Virus record (IMG/VR): IMGVR_UViG_3300050117_000002
Coordinates: 1-32,125 of that record
Source of the DNA: a virus
Strand: one strand, 5' to 3'
DNA length: 32,125 bases
Shown here: piece after piece, positions 5,624 to 12,879 of the stretch
How positions within the stretch are numbered: position 1 is the stretch's first letter
How the letters are laid out: each line of letters begins with the position of its first letter
Program-made: the position numbers and the translations under genes
The notes under the pieces: model-generated
The model's input: the letters and a program-made list of their open reading frames with translations, nothing else
Told to the model about the DNA's origin: nothing
Database searches by the model: none

Positions 5624-6777
5624 ATTACGATCCGCTCCCTGACGTACACATTGGCGACGCCAGCAATCCATTGCCTGACTGGCGCAAGGCCAAGTTGCCG
5701 GAAACGGATGACGAAGACGCGCCGTTGTTCGACGATGAAACATTGACGGCGTTGCTTGGCTTCAATCCGAATGAGCTGGAGGACGAGCCGACCAAGGATG
5801 AACAGCCCCGGATTGCCGGAGGTGTTGTGCTGTTCGCGCCTGACGGCAAGGTGTTGCTTCTAAAGCGATCCAATCTGGAAAAGAACTATAAAGAGCACTG
5901 GTCGTTGCCGGGTGGAAAAGGCGAGGACGGCGAGGACGCAGAAACAGCGGTCACGCGCGAATGCAAGGAAGAGACCGGTCATAGCCCGACGCAGCTACGG
6001 TTGCTGTCGCAAAATGAAACGCCGAATGGAATGCTCTTTCATACGTATGAGTCACCAGTCGATCAGCCGTTTGCTCCAAAGTTGAATGCAGAGCACACGA
6101 CACATGGCTGGTTTAGCCCTGACAATTTGCCGAAGCCTTTGCATCCTGCGGTCGCGGAAACGTTGCGTAGTCGAAGTCATCATGCGCGTGATTCCTATGC
6201 GATAGATCACAAGTCCGTGCGTTCCTATTCCGACGATGGGCATTTGCATGTTTCGACTACGCCTATCAGCAAGGCGAATATCTGCCCCTACTTCGGACGG
6301 GAGATACCAGACGGCGACAAGATGGGGCTGGAGCCTGGTCGCATATACTGGTTGCTGCGCGATCCGGACGAGCTGAAGAAGGCTGCGGACACGTTCAACA
6401 ATCTGCCGTTGCTGTCCAAACACATTCCCCTGACGGCGGATACGCACAATGACGTGCTTCAGGAACAACCGGACCTAGTGATCGGATCGACCGGCACCGA
6501 TTCCAGTTTCGATGGCACGTATCTCAACAATTCTCTGTCCGTGTGGCCCCGTGAGGCGATCAACGACATTGAGAGCGAGGAGAAGCGGGAATTGTCCTGC
6601 GCTTACCGGTACAGCGCCGAAATGAAGCCGGGCATTTACAAGGGCGTCAAATACGATGGCGTCATGCGGAACATCCGGGGCAATCACGTGGCCTTGGTGA
6701 AAGCTGGCAGGGCTGGCGACGATGTGTTGGTCAGCGATAGCAAACCGCATATCTGGGATTTCAAACGTTTCCGATGA
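5620..6777 (+). CDS. Nudix hydrolase domain fused to DUF2213 phage head protein
   Basis: Residues 1-62 form an acidic leader. Residues 63-170 are a Nudix domain: RIAGGVVLFAPDGKVLLLKR leads into a Nudix box from Gly99 to His121 with Glu105, Arg113-Glu114 and Glu117-Glu118, matching GX5EX7REUXEEXGU in every charged position, so hydrolysis of a nucleoside-diphosphate-linked substrate is plausible. From about residue 190 the protein is DUF2213 (SVRSYSDDGHLHV, TPISKANICPYFGREIP, later SCAYRYSAEMKPG and GNHVALVKAGRAG). DUF2213 proteins sit where many phages encode the prohead protease, and a maturation protease role is suspected but is inference. The ATG at 5620 (ATGA overlap) is preferred to the in-frame GTG at 5608. 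The next gene overlaps by ATGA. Fusion is not due to a frameshift: one continuous frame. Confidence 0.85.
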   Translation: MNYDPLPDVHIGDASNPLPDWRKAKLPETDDEDAPLFDDETLTALLGFNPNELEDEPTKDEQPRIAGGVVLFAPDGKVLLLKRSNLEKNYKEHWSLPGGKGEDGEDAETAVTRECKEETGHSPTQLRLLSQNETPNGMLFHTYESPVDQPFAPKLNAEHTTHGWFSPDNLPKPLHPAVAETLRSRSHHARDSYAIDHKSVRSYSDDGHLHVSTTPISKANICPYFGREIPDGDKMGLEPGRIYWLLRDPDELKKAADTFNNLPLLSKHIPLTADTHNDVLQEQPDLVIGSTGTDSSFDGTYLNNSLSVWPREAINDIESEEKRELSCAYRYSAEMKPGIYKGVKYDGVMRNIRGNHVALVKAGRAGDDVLVSDSKPHIWDFKRFR

Positions 6778-7139
6778 AACTACAGGTCTGGCATTGTGTG
6801 ACGTGCAGACACTACGCTGTAGGGATCGACGGTATATTCCTGTGTGACTACTGCTGCACGGCATGGCGTGGGGCGATCAAGATAAAGCTTAGTAAGCAAG
6901 CAGCTCGCCTGTTTCGGCTTATTTTGTTGAAACCGGCGTTGGTGACGCAGGACGATATATTTGAATCGGTTTATGGTGACGACCCAGATAATAGTCCGGA
7001 TTACGCTTACAATTGCATACGAGTTCTGATTCATCACATGAAGTCCCGGTTCGCGGAAATCGGTGTTGAGCTGCGCAGTCGGCACACTCTGGGATATGAG
7101 CTGATCGACCTGTGGAAAGAGAACAAGAAGGCCGCATGA
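6774..7139 (+). CDS. Zinc-ribbon plus OmpR/PhoB-type winged-helix regulator
   Basis: Residues 8-28 contain CVTC and CDYCC (Cys8, Cys11, Cys24, Cys27/28), a four-cysteine zinc-ribbon pattern. Residues 38-112 resemble the C-terminal winged helix of OmpR/PhoB regulators: LSKQAARLFRLILLKP, then VTQDDIFESVYGDD, a recognition helix YAYNCIRVLIHHMKSRF, and the closing RSRHTLGYELID with the characteristic G-Y wing. There is no receiver domain, so it would bind DNA without phosphorelay control, perhaps through zinc. It overlaps its neighbours by ATGA on both sides. With the upstream sigma factor, it gives the head operon two candidate transcription factors. Confidence 0.72.
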   Translation: MKLQVWHCVTCRHYAVGIDGIFLCDYCCTAWRGAIKIKLSKQAARLFRLILLKPALVTQDDIFESVYGDDPDNSPDYAYNCIRVLIHHMKSRFAEIGVELRSRHTLGYELIDLWKENKKAA

Positions 7140-7327
7140 GCGATCCGCGCAAGGCCAAGACGCTGCAAGAAGCCAGCGCAAATGGCGACGGCACTTATAA
7201 TGGCGCGCGTGCGTTGTCATGGCTTTCTGAAGCACTTCACCCCGGCAAAGGTGTGTCGGAAGAGGAAGTGCAAGAAATGTGGAAAAGAGTGAAGGCTAAG
7301 GCCGACGCTAAAAAATCAGGTAAGTAA
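7136..7327 (+). CDS. Small hypothetical charged protein (63 aa)
   Basis: The start overlaps the regulator stop as ATGA, with AAGAAGG in front. In-frame codons upstream of 7136 lie within the regulator gene and are ignored. The peptide is Lys/Glu-rich: an N-terminal part with NGDGTYNGARALSWLSEAL and a C-terminal helix (EEEVQEMWKRVKAKADAKK). No family recognised. It ends the block of small genes before the scaffold. Confidence 0.6.
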   Translation: MSDPRKAKTLQEASANGDGTYNGARALSWLSEALHPGKGVSEEEVQEMWKRVKAKADAKKSGK

Positions 7328-7334
7328 TTCCGAG

Positions 7335-7382
7335 TTTCGCCGGTAAGTGAGGAACGGCGGAAGGCCAAGGCACGAGAGCCTT
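7335..7382 (+). promoter_or_regulatory. Two small hairpins ahead of the scaffold gene
   Basis: The 90-base gap 7328-7417 contains TTTCGCCG (7335-7342) pairing with CGGCGGAA (7355-7362), including one G-U pair, and AAGGC (7367-7371) pairing with GCCTT (7378-7382) over a six-base loop. There is no T-run, so termination is doubtful. They may shape the leader of the scaffold-cement-capsid mRNA. No convincing -35/-10 pair was seen here. Confidence 0.35.
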
Positions 7383-7417
7383 TAATCCTCGCGCACTCTC
7401 CCAATAGAGGACTACAC

Positions 7418-8353
7418 ATGACCAAGCAAACGGTCAGTGCGAAAGCACTGCTCGCTCGCGGCGCGTTGATGACGTTTCTCGCGCCTCGGCTAGCGCAAGA
7501 CGCCGAAATTGATCTCGGCAAGTTGCTGCGCGGAATTACTGACAAGAATTTCAGCCGGAAGAAAGCAACGCTCGCGGACAACATCGTCCGCGCGTGTGAC
7601 GGCAAGCTGGCGCAGGACGCCACGCTTGAGGACATGACCGAGTTGCTGGACGCGTTGGAGAATGAAGAGGTCGAAGCCGACGCAGCTCCAATGGAGACCA
7701 AAGAGAACGCCGCCCTGCCGAAGAACGACCGGGAAGACGAATCTTTGGACGAGAGCCCGAAATACGCCGAACTCCGGAAGCATCTGGAAACGAGTGGCGC
7801 GGACGCTGAAATGTTGAAGGCGTGCGACGCGATCATGGGTCATACCGCGCGTGACGAGTCCGAAGAGGACAAGGAAGGCAAGAAGGAAGGAGAGGACGAG
7901 GACAAAGAGGACGATAAAGACAAGGAAACAAAGGAAGGTAAGGACGGCAAGATGAAGGCCAAGGACAAGTGGCCCCCGGCTAAAGATAAGACGCCGGAGA
8001 AGCAGCCGCCCGGTCTCGACCGCAAGGCGATGGACAGCGCCATTAACACTGCCGTCAACAGCGAGCGCGAACGCGCCCGTGCAGTCCGGGAAGCTGAAAA
8101 CTACGTGCGCCCGACCGTGGGAGATATTGGCATCGCCTGTGACAGCGCTGAAGACGTGTATCGGGCTGCGCTTGATTCCATGGACGTGAATCACAAGGGC
8201 AAGCACGCCGACGCCCTCCGGGATATTTTCGACGCGCATGTAGCGGCGCGCGGAAATCGCACTCGTCGCTACGCAGAAGATTCCGCAGCCGACAAGGGTT
8301 CTGCTTCTGGCTTTGCCAGCCGGTTCCCCGAAGCCGGTCGGATCGGCTTCTAA
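7418..8353 (+). CDS. Putative capsid scaffold protein
   Basis: This 311-residue, highly charged protein precedes the cement and capsid genes, the usual place of a scaffold. Residues 6-40 (SAKALLARGALMTFLAPRLA, then IDLGKLLRGI) resemble a segment that in related phages follows DUF2213, so DUF2213 and scaffold appear as separate proteins here. Residues 85-115 are acidic, 145-200 almost entirely Lys/Glu/Asp (KEGKKEGEDEDKEDDKDKET), and 225-290 form a more ordered C-terminal part (NYVRPTVGDIGIACDSAEDV, RDIFDAHVAARG) likely to contact the capsid protein. The poly-charged middle is the main oddity. GAGG lies ahead of the ATG. The role rests on position and composition. Confidence 0.7.
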   Translation: MTKQTVSAKALLARGALMTFLAPRLAQDAEIDLGKLLRGITDKNFSRKKATLADNIVRACDGKLAQDATLEDMTELLDALENEEVEADAAPMETKENAALPKNDREDESLDESPKYAELRKHLETSGADAEMLKACDAIMGHTARDESEEDKEGKKEGEDEDKEDDKDKETKEGKDGKMKAKDKWPPAKDKTPEKQPPGLDRKAMDSAINTAVNSERERARAVREAENYVRPTVGDIGIACDSAEDVYRAALDSMDVNHKGKHADALRDIFDAHVAARGNRTRRYAEDSAADKGSASGFASRFPEAGRIGF

Positions 8354-8381
8354 TCGGCCAATCGCCAGAAAGGTATGAACA

Positions 8382-9344
8382 ATGACTGACCTGCAAACTC
8401 AGGTTTACGTCCAGCCCTCCCCGGCTGTAGAAGGTGACTTTGCCAGCGCCAATCCTCGGTTCTCGGTATTGTCCGGACCGTTCGCGCTTCAAGCGGGAGT
8501 GTCGGGCATCACCATCGCCCGGTTCGTGTGGTGGCAACCGACGCCGCTCGACCCCAACGAAGCACCCAGAGTCGTCAACAACTACGGCGCCGGTCCGGTT
8601 ACTGGTTTCGTGTCCCGTCGCATGGGTGCGGCACTGATTCAGACCTACCTGCAGTCCAACTCCATGCTGATCCCTGCCGGGTTCCCGGTTACGGTGATGA
8701 ATGGCGGCGACTTCTGGGTCCGCAACTACGGTGCGGGACAGGCGCTCCTTGGACAGAAGTGTTACGCCGACCTGCTCACTGGCAAGCCAAGCTTTGCAGC
8801 GACGGCATCCCCGTCGACTTCAAGCTTCACCGGCGTTATCGCAGCCGAAACCTCCAGCGTCACCGGCTCGATAACCGACAACATCCTGACGGTCAGCGCA
8901 GTCAGTTCTGGCACGCTCTACGCAGGAACGACCATTAGCGGCACCTACGTTGCAACCGGCACGCAGATCAACTCGCAGCTCACACCGTTGCTGGCCGGAG
9001 AGGCGTTGGGGGGCATTGGCCGTTACTACGTGTCGATTGGCGAACAGATTGTCGCGTCCACGACCATCAGCGGCACTTACGGGCAACTTACGGTGTCGGC
9101 ACTGACTGGTAGTGTCGTTATTGGCGGTTTGCTAGGCGGCGGCAGTTACACCGGCCCGGCAGGCGTCTACATCACTGCGGGTATCAGTGGCACAGGCGGG
9201 ACTGGCACCTATGTCGTGAGTAACAACACGGCGGTTGGTTCCGAAGCCATGACGGCAACTACCAATGTGGAGACCAAGTGGATCGCCATGTCGTCCTGCG
9301 CCAACAACGAACTCATCAAAATATCAGATCATCCTCTTGGTTGA
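8382..9344 (+). CDS. Structural cement protein (Gp24-like) with inserted beta repeats
   Basis: The N-terminal ~145 residues match the phage cement/decoration family: TQVYVQPSPAVEGDFASANP, VSGITIARFVWW, a GPVTGFVSRRMGAALIQTYL helix, then IPAGFPVTVMNGGDFWVRN and GQKCYADLLTGKPSF. These proteins bind the capsid exterior and stabilise it. From residue 149 to about 294 two copies of a Gly/Ser/Thr-rich beta module have been added (SGTLYAGTTISG to YYVSIGEQIVAS, and ALTGSVVIGG to GTGGTGTYVVSNNTAVGSEA). The closing residues ETKWIAMSSCANNELIKIS look like the family's own C-terminus, so the modules sit inside the protein. GAAAGG precedes the ATG. Confidence 0.78.
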   Translation: MTDLQTQVYVQPSPAVEGDFASANPRFSVLSGPFALQAGVSGITIARFVWWQPTPLDPNEAPRVVNNYGAGPVTGFVSRRMGAALIQTYLQSNSMLIPAGFPVTVMNGGDFWVRNYGAGQALLGQKCYADLLTGKPSFAATASPSTSSFTGVIAAETSSVTGSITDNILTVSAVSSGTLYAGTTISGTYVATGTQINSQLTPLLAGEALGGIGRYYVSIGEQIVASTTISGTYGQLTVSALTGSVVIGGLLGGGSYTGPAGVYITAGISGTGGTGTYVVSNNTAVGSEAMTATTNVETKWIAMSSCANNELIKISDHPLG

Positions 9345-9370
9345 TAGCTGAAGAAAGGAACGTCTGAACA

Positions 9371-10513
9371 ATGACTACGCACGTAAAACCCATCGGACGG
9401 CACGAAGCCCGTGCCTTGTGGGCTGCGGATGCTGCTTTCTTCAAGCGATACGGCATCCATTTCGACGGGGCTTCTTCCTATATGCCGGAGGAGTTCAAGC
9501 ACAACTTCGATATGGCATGTGACGCACAGCCAGCATTGTCGTCCGTGACATCGGCGGGCATCCCTGCCTTCTTCACGACTATGGTCGATCCCGAACCTAT
9601 CCGGGTCGTGTTCGCTCCCAACAAGGGCGCGGAAATTCTTGGCGAGGCCAAGAAAGGAACATGGATCGACGACACGTTGATGATGCTCTTCGTCGAACAC
9701 GTCGGAGAAGTGACCGGTTACGGCGACTACGACGAGAGTGGCGGCGCAAACGCCAATGTGAACTACCCCCAACGCCAGCAATTCATCTATCAGACGATGA
9801 AGCAGTATGGCGAACGGGAAATAGAACGCGCTGGACAGGGCAAGCTGAGTTGGGTTTCGGAACTCGACATGGCCGCTGCGACTGTCATGGCGAAGTTCTC
9901 CAATCTTACATACCACTTCGGCGTGCTCGGGTTGCAGAACTACGGACTGATAAACGACCCCAACCTTTCTTCGCCGCTCACACCGGCGACCAAGACTGGC
10001 GGCGGCACGCAATGGTTCACCAGCGCGGGCCTGTCGAACTGCACGGCCAACGAAGTCTACAACGACATCATCACGTTGTGGTCCCAGATGGTGAAGCAGA
10101 CATTGGGCACAATCGAAAAGACTGCGCCCATGAAGCTGGTCATGTCGCCATCTTCCGCGGTCGCACTGACGTTCACCAATTCGTTCAGCGTGAACGTCGA
10201 AGACCTGCTCAAGAAAAACTTCCCGAGTATCAAGATCGAAGAGGACCCACTGTACGGGTCGAACGGTTCTTCGTCCTTGAATGGGCAGGGCATCGGCGGC
10301 GGTTACACGCCGGGTATTGCGGCTGGCAACTACGTGCAGTTGATCGCATCGACTATTGAAGGCAAGAAGAACGGCTTCTGCGCCTTTGGCGAGAAGATGC
10401 GGACGCATCCGATCATTCGTCTGACATCCAGCTTCAAGCAGAAGGTCAGTGGTGGAACGTGGGGTGCAGTAATTCGGTACCCCATTACATTCGCGTCACT
10501 ACTCGGCGTCTAA
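9371..10513 (+). CDS. Major capsid protein, DUF2184 type
   Basis: The 380-residue product has the size and position of a HK97-fold major capsid protein. Early residues EARALWAADAAFFKRYGIHF, then FTTMVDPEPIRVVFAPNKGAEIL and KKGTWIDDTLMMLFVEHVGE, match what I recall of the DUF2184 capsid family. The middle has a long helix (RQQFIYQTMKQYGEREIE) and FGVLGLQNYGLIND. The C-terminal half has PMKLVMSPSSAVALTFTNSF and ends in a strand-rich KQKVSGGTWGAVIRYPITF. It is followed by a perfect terminator hairpin, consistent with a very highly expressed gene. AAAGGAAC lies ahead of the start at a rather long spacing. Confidence 0.87.
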   Translation: MTTHVKPIGRHEARALWAADAAFFKRYGIHFDGASSYMPEEFKHNFDMACDAQPALSSVTSAGIPAFFTTMVDPEPIRVVFAPNKGAEILGEAKKGTWIDDTLMMLFVEHVGEVTGYGDYDESGGANANVNYPQRQQFIYQTMKQYGEREIERAGQGKLSWVSELDMAAATVMAKFSNLTYHFGVLGLQNYGLINDPNLSSPLTPATKTGGGTQWFTSAGLSNCTANEVYNDIITLWSQMVKQTLGTIEKTAPMKLVMSPSSAVALTFTNSFSVNVEDLLKKNFPSIKIEEDPLYGSNGSSSLNGQGIGGGYTPGIAAGNYVQLIASTIEGKKNGFCAFGEKMRTHPIIRLTSSFKQKVSGGTWGAVIRYPITFASLLGV

Positions 10514-10560
10514 CAAACCGGTTCCGGGCTCGACTGCCCCCCGCTCCGGGTCCGGGAACA

Positions 10561-10607
10561 GCCCGGTCGCATATAATCCCCTCTATGCGACCGGGCACCT
10601 TTTTCTT
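10561..10607 (+). terminator. Intrinsic terminator or attenuator after the capsid gene
   Basis: GCCCGGTCGCATA (10561-10573) and TATGCGACCGGGC (10584-10596) form a perfect 13-bp stem with a 10-base loop, followed by ACCTTTTTCTT. It lies 48 bases after the capsid stop and shortly before the next ribosome site. A terminator here would make capsid mRNA more abundant than connector mRNA, a common phage arrangement. Confidence 0.88.
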
Positions 10608-10633
10608 AGCCATTCAACAGGAGGAATAGTTTC

Positions 10634-11125
10634 ATGGCTGAAGCACGTCGCCGCACCAGTGCGGAATCTCATAACGGCAACAACAGGGAAACAGTCTTCG
10701 TTGCGTGCCGGGTCATTAACGGGCTCAACATTCAAGTGTCGAAACTCGTCGACCATATGGAAGCAACACCAATGGGGCCGAAGGAAACGAAGATCGGACG
10801 CACGGTCGGCAGCATTCGCCTGATCGGACCAAGGACGGCGTTCAAACTCAATCCAAGCACCGACTTCGACTACGTGATCAACGAGGACGTTCCCGCTGAT
10901 CTGTGGCAGACATGGTGGGAGGAGAACAAGGACACTTCAGAGATCATTCTAAACCGGCTTGTGCTCGCCAGCACCAGCCGTTCGGAGCTGGAAGCCATGT
11001 GCCGGGATGCGGGCATGGCGAGGACCGGCATGGAGCCGTTGTCTCCCTCTGGCGACCCCCGCGCGCCCAAAAATGTCGTGCAGGAGGAAGAGCAGGCGAA
11101 GAGACAGCACGCAGGCGCGATTTAA
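10634..11125 (+). CDS. Hypothetical head-completion-region protein (163 aa)
   Basis: A strong AGGAGGA ribosome site precedes the ATG. The N-terminus is Arg/Ser/Asn-rich, followed by a beta-like part (FVACRVINGLNIQVSKLVD, RTVGSIRLIGPRTAFKLN) and a helical acidic part (PADLWQTWWEENKDTSEII) with a charged tail. I do not recognise a family. Its place between capsid and the DUF4054 connector suggests a head-associated role. It is the first gene after the capsid terminator, so it may have an independent or reduced expression level. Confidence 0.75.
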   Translation: MAEARRRTSAESHNGNNRETVFVACRVINGLNIQVSKLVDHMEATPMGPKETKIGRTVGSIRLIGPRTAFKLNPSTDFDYVINEDVPADLWQTWWEENKDTSEIILNRLVLASTSRSELEAMCRDAGMARTGMEPLSPSGDPRAPKNVVQEEEQAKRQHAGAI

Positions 11126-11148
11126 CACGGTTTTCCGGCCCGTGGAGT

Positions 11149-11190
11149 GGGGGTTTCGGCCTTTGGCCTGTCTGGATAGCCCGAACCCCT
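11149..11190 (+). other. Imperfect hairpin in intergenic gap
   Basis: In the 93-base gap 11126-11218, GGGGTT (within 11149-11156) can pair with AACCCC (11184-11189), extended by CGG and CCG with one bulged T. GGCCTTTGGCC lies in the loop. There is only a weak pyrimidine run after it (CTTTCCCTC), so termination is uncertain. Confidence 0.35.
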
Positions 11191-11218
11191 TTCCCTCGCT
11201 GTAGGAGGCTTAAAACGG

Positions 11219-11668
11219 ATGTCTTGCGCTGGCGGTGCAATCGCAGTCTTCAATTACACGAATTGGATAGGCCGGTTCCCGGAGTTTCAATCGACTGTCA
11301 CTCAGCAACAGGCTGAAGAGCTGTTCGTGGAAGCGGGTATGAACCTTGCCAACGACGGGTCTGGACCGGTCGGTAATCCGGCGCAACAGTTGATCCTGCT
11401 GAATCTTGTAGTTGCCCATCTGGCGCAGATATATTTCGGCTCGTCCCTGCAACCTGTCAACAATGCGGTCGGTCGCGTCACCAGCGCCGGGCAAGGCAGC
11501 GTCAATGTGAGCCTTTCCATGGACGGCGCACAACCGGGGTCTAAGGACTGGTACTTGCAGACAAAATACGGGGCTCAATTTTGGAAGGCTTCTCAACCTT
11601 TCAGATTGGCGAGCTACGTTCCCAAGTTCACACGTCGCATGAACCCTTGGGGCCGGGGTATGTGGTGA
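11219..11668 (+). CDS. Head-tail connector, DUF4054-like
   Basis: The N-terminal FNYTNWIGRFPEFQSTVTQQQAEELFVEAG, with the following P-A-Q-Q and LLNLVVAHLAQIYFG helix, is the pattern I know from DUF4054 adaptor proteins, small helical rings that join the portal to the tail. SAGQGSVNVSLSM and YGAQFWKASQPF follow in the same order as in the family. AGGAGG lies ten bases before the ATG. The 149-residue length is normal, and the gene overlaps the next by GTGA. Confidence 0.8.
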   Translation: MSCAGGAIAVFNYTNWIGRFPEFQSTVTQQQAEELFVEAGMNLANDGSGPVGNPAQQLILLNLVVAHLAQIYFGSSLQPVNNAVGRVTSAGQGSVNVSLSMDGAQPGSKDWYLQTKYGAQFWKASQPFRLASYVPKFTRRMNPWGRGMW

Positions 11669-12120
11669 GCGTCAAATACACGATCAAGGGCGGCGACAAG
11701 CTTCAACGGGCGCTGGCGGAAGCCATCGGCAAATTCAAACAGGGGGAAGTGCTTCGGGTCGGATTTCTGGAGAAAGCAAAATATCCGGACGGCACGCCGG
11801 TCGCACTGGTTGCCGCCATACAGAATTTCGGTGCTCCGTCTAAGAATATTCCACCGCGTCCGTTCTTCAGCAACATGATCCGTAGCAAGTCGCCAAGCTG
11901 GCCGAAAGAAATGGCTACGCTGGCGCAAACGCTGAAGGGCAGCACGGCTGTCCTGACGCAGATGGGCGAACGGATCAAGGATCAGTTGCAACAGAGCATA
12001 CACTCGACTAACGATCCTCCGTTGTCTCCTAAAACGATAGCAAGAAAGGGATTTTCAAAAACTTTGATTGATACCAAGAAGATGCTAGACTCCGTTGATT
12101 ATGAGGTGGTGAACCGGTGA
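11665..12120 (+). CDS. Neck/tail-completion protein, HK97 gp10-like
   Basis: GTG 11665 overlaps the preceding stop as GTGA and is preferred to an upstream in-frame TTG that lies in the connector gene. Residues 28-60 read VGFLEKAKYPDGTPVALVAA, then NFGAPSKNIPPRPFFSNMI; the Y-P-D-G-T, efG and I-P-x-R-P-F-F pattern is typical of HK97 gp10-like or virion morphogenesis proteins that finish the head-tail joint. The end is helical with KTLIDTKKMLDSVDYEV, also seen in that group. Confidence 0.75.
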   Translation: MSVKYTIKGGDKLQRALAEAIGKFKQGEVLRVGFLEKAKYPDGTPVALVAAIQNFGAPSKNIPPRPFFSNMIRSKSPSWPKEMATLAQTLKGSTAVLTQMGERIKDQLQQSIHSTNDPPLSPKTIARKGFSKTLIDTKKMLDSVDYEVVNR

Positions 12121-12191
12121 TGAATACTGGTATCTACGAAAGAAGACGCCGACAAATTGTAATCCGCTAGTCACAAAGGAGACAATACGTC

Positions 12192-12845
12192 ATGTCTGCA
12201 TATCCGCATCCTGCTTTCAACTATCTCGACACGGTGATTGGCGACCGAAAGGTTCCTTTGTTCCGTCTTACTGGTGGTAGCCCCACCAATGGAACATCCG
12301 GAAGTTTTGCAGGCGTTGCCGATACCGGCACATTGCTGTTGACTGACGAGCCGGGGCTTTATTCCAATACCGGCACGCAAGCCTCGCCAACATGGACCCC
12401 GGTCAATATTGCCGGGGGCAACGGCAGCAATCAGCCGACCGTTGGCGCTCTTACAGGCCCTGCTAGCACAAGCGTGATAACCATGCAGGGACTTGGGGGC
12501 GTCGTTACCCCGAAGAAGTCTGGTAATTTGCTTGTCATGGTCTCTGGCACTATCCAGAGTTCCAGCGGTACGGCTGGCGTCGGCTTGAACTATCAGATTT
12601 CCTACGGGACCGGTGTAGTCCCGATAAATGGCGCTGCACTGGTTGGAACACAGGTTGGCCCGACGCAGCAATATACAAACCCGGCGGCAGTCACCGCAGC
12701 CGACGTCAATGTGCCGTTTGCAATCCAGTTCCTAATTACCGGGCTTACGGTTGGCACGGCCTACTGGTTCGACATTGCGGCCAAGGCATTGTCTATAACC
12801 GGCGCGTCCTTCGCCAACCTGTCCGAAACTATCATTGAAGTCTGA
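12192..12845 (+). CDS. Hypothetical virion surface or fibre-like protein (217 aa)
   Basis: AAAGGAGA precedes the ATG. The N-terminal half has a Ser/Thr/Gly-rich part with SFAGVADTGTLLLTDEPGLY and QASPTWTPVNI, like short collar or fibre linkers. The C-terminal half (residues 95-217) resembles a beta-sandwich found at the end of several phage fibres: TPKKSGNLLVMVSGTIQSSS, VGLNYQISYGTG, VPFAIQFLITGLTVGTAYWF and FANLSETIIEV. No signal peptide, unlike the next genes. It probably forms part of a surface appendage. Confidence 0.6.
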   Translation: MSAYPHPAFNYLDTVIGDRKVPLFRLTGGSPTNGTSGSFAGVADTGTLLLTDEPGLYSNTGTQASPTWTPVNIAGGNGSNQPTVGALTGPASTSVITMQGLGGVVTPKKSGNLLVMVSGTIQSSSGTAGVGLNYQISYGTGVVPINGAALVGTQVGPTQQYTNPAAVTAADVNVPFAIQFLITGLTVGTAYWFDIAAKALSITGASFANLSETIIEV

Positions 12846-12879
12846 TCCGGACGCAGCAAAGCCCACAGGAGATCACCTC

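Noticed and set aside
4922-5743. Reverse-strand frame of 273 codons
   Set aside because: It runs opposite four coupled + strand genes, including the membrane and lipoprotein genes; no domain or ribosome site supports it.
7490-8239. Reverse-strand frame with hydrophobic leucine/valine-rich middle
   Set aside because: The apparent membrane segments are only the complement of the scaffold's Lys/Glu/Asp codons.
9329-10408. Long reverse-strand frame (359 codons) opposite the capsid gene
   Set aside because: It mirrors a conserved capsid gene, has no ribosome site or recognisable domain, and its His/Arg/Cys-rich composition is that of an antisense shadow.
12120-12170. 16-codon frame starting in a TGATG overlap
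   Set aside because: Coupled to the preceding stop but too short and without features; the space is more simply a gap before the AAAGGAGA ribosome site.
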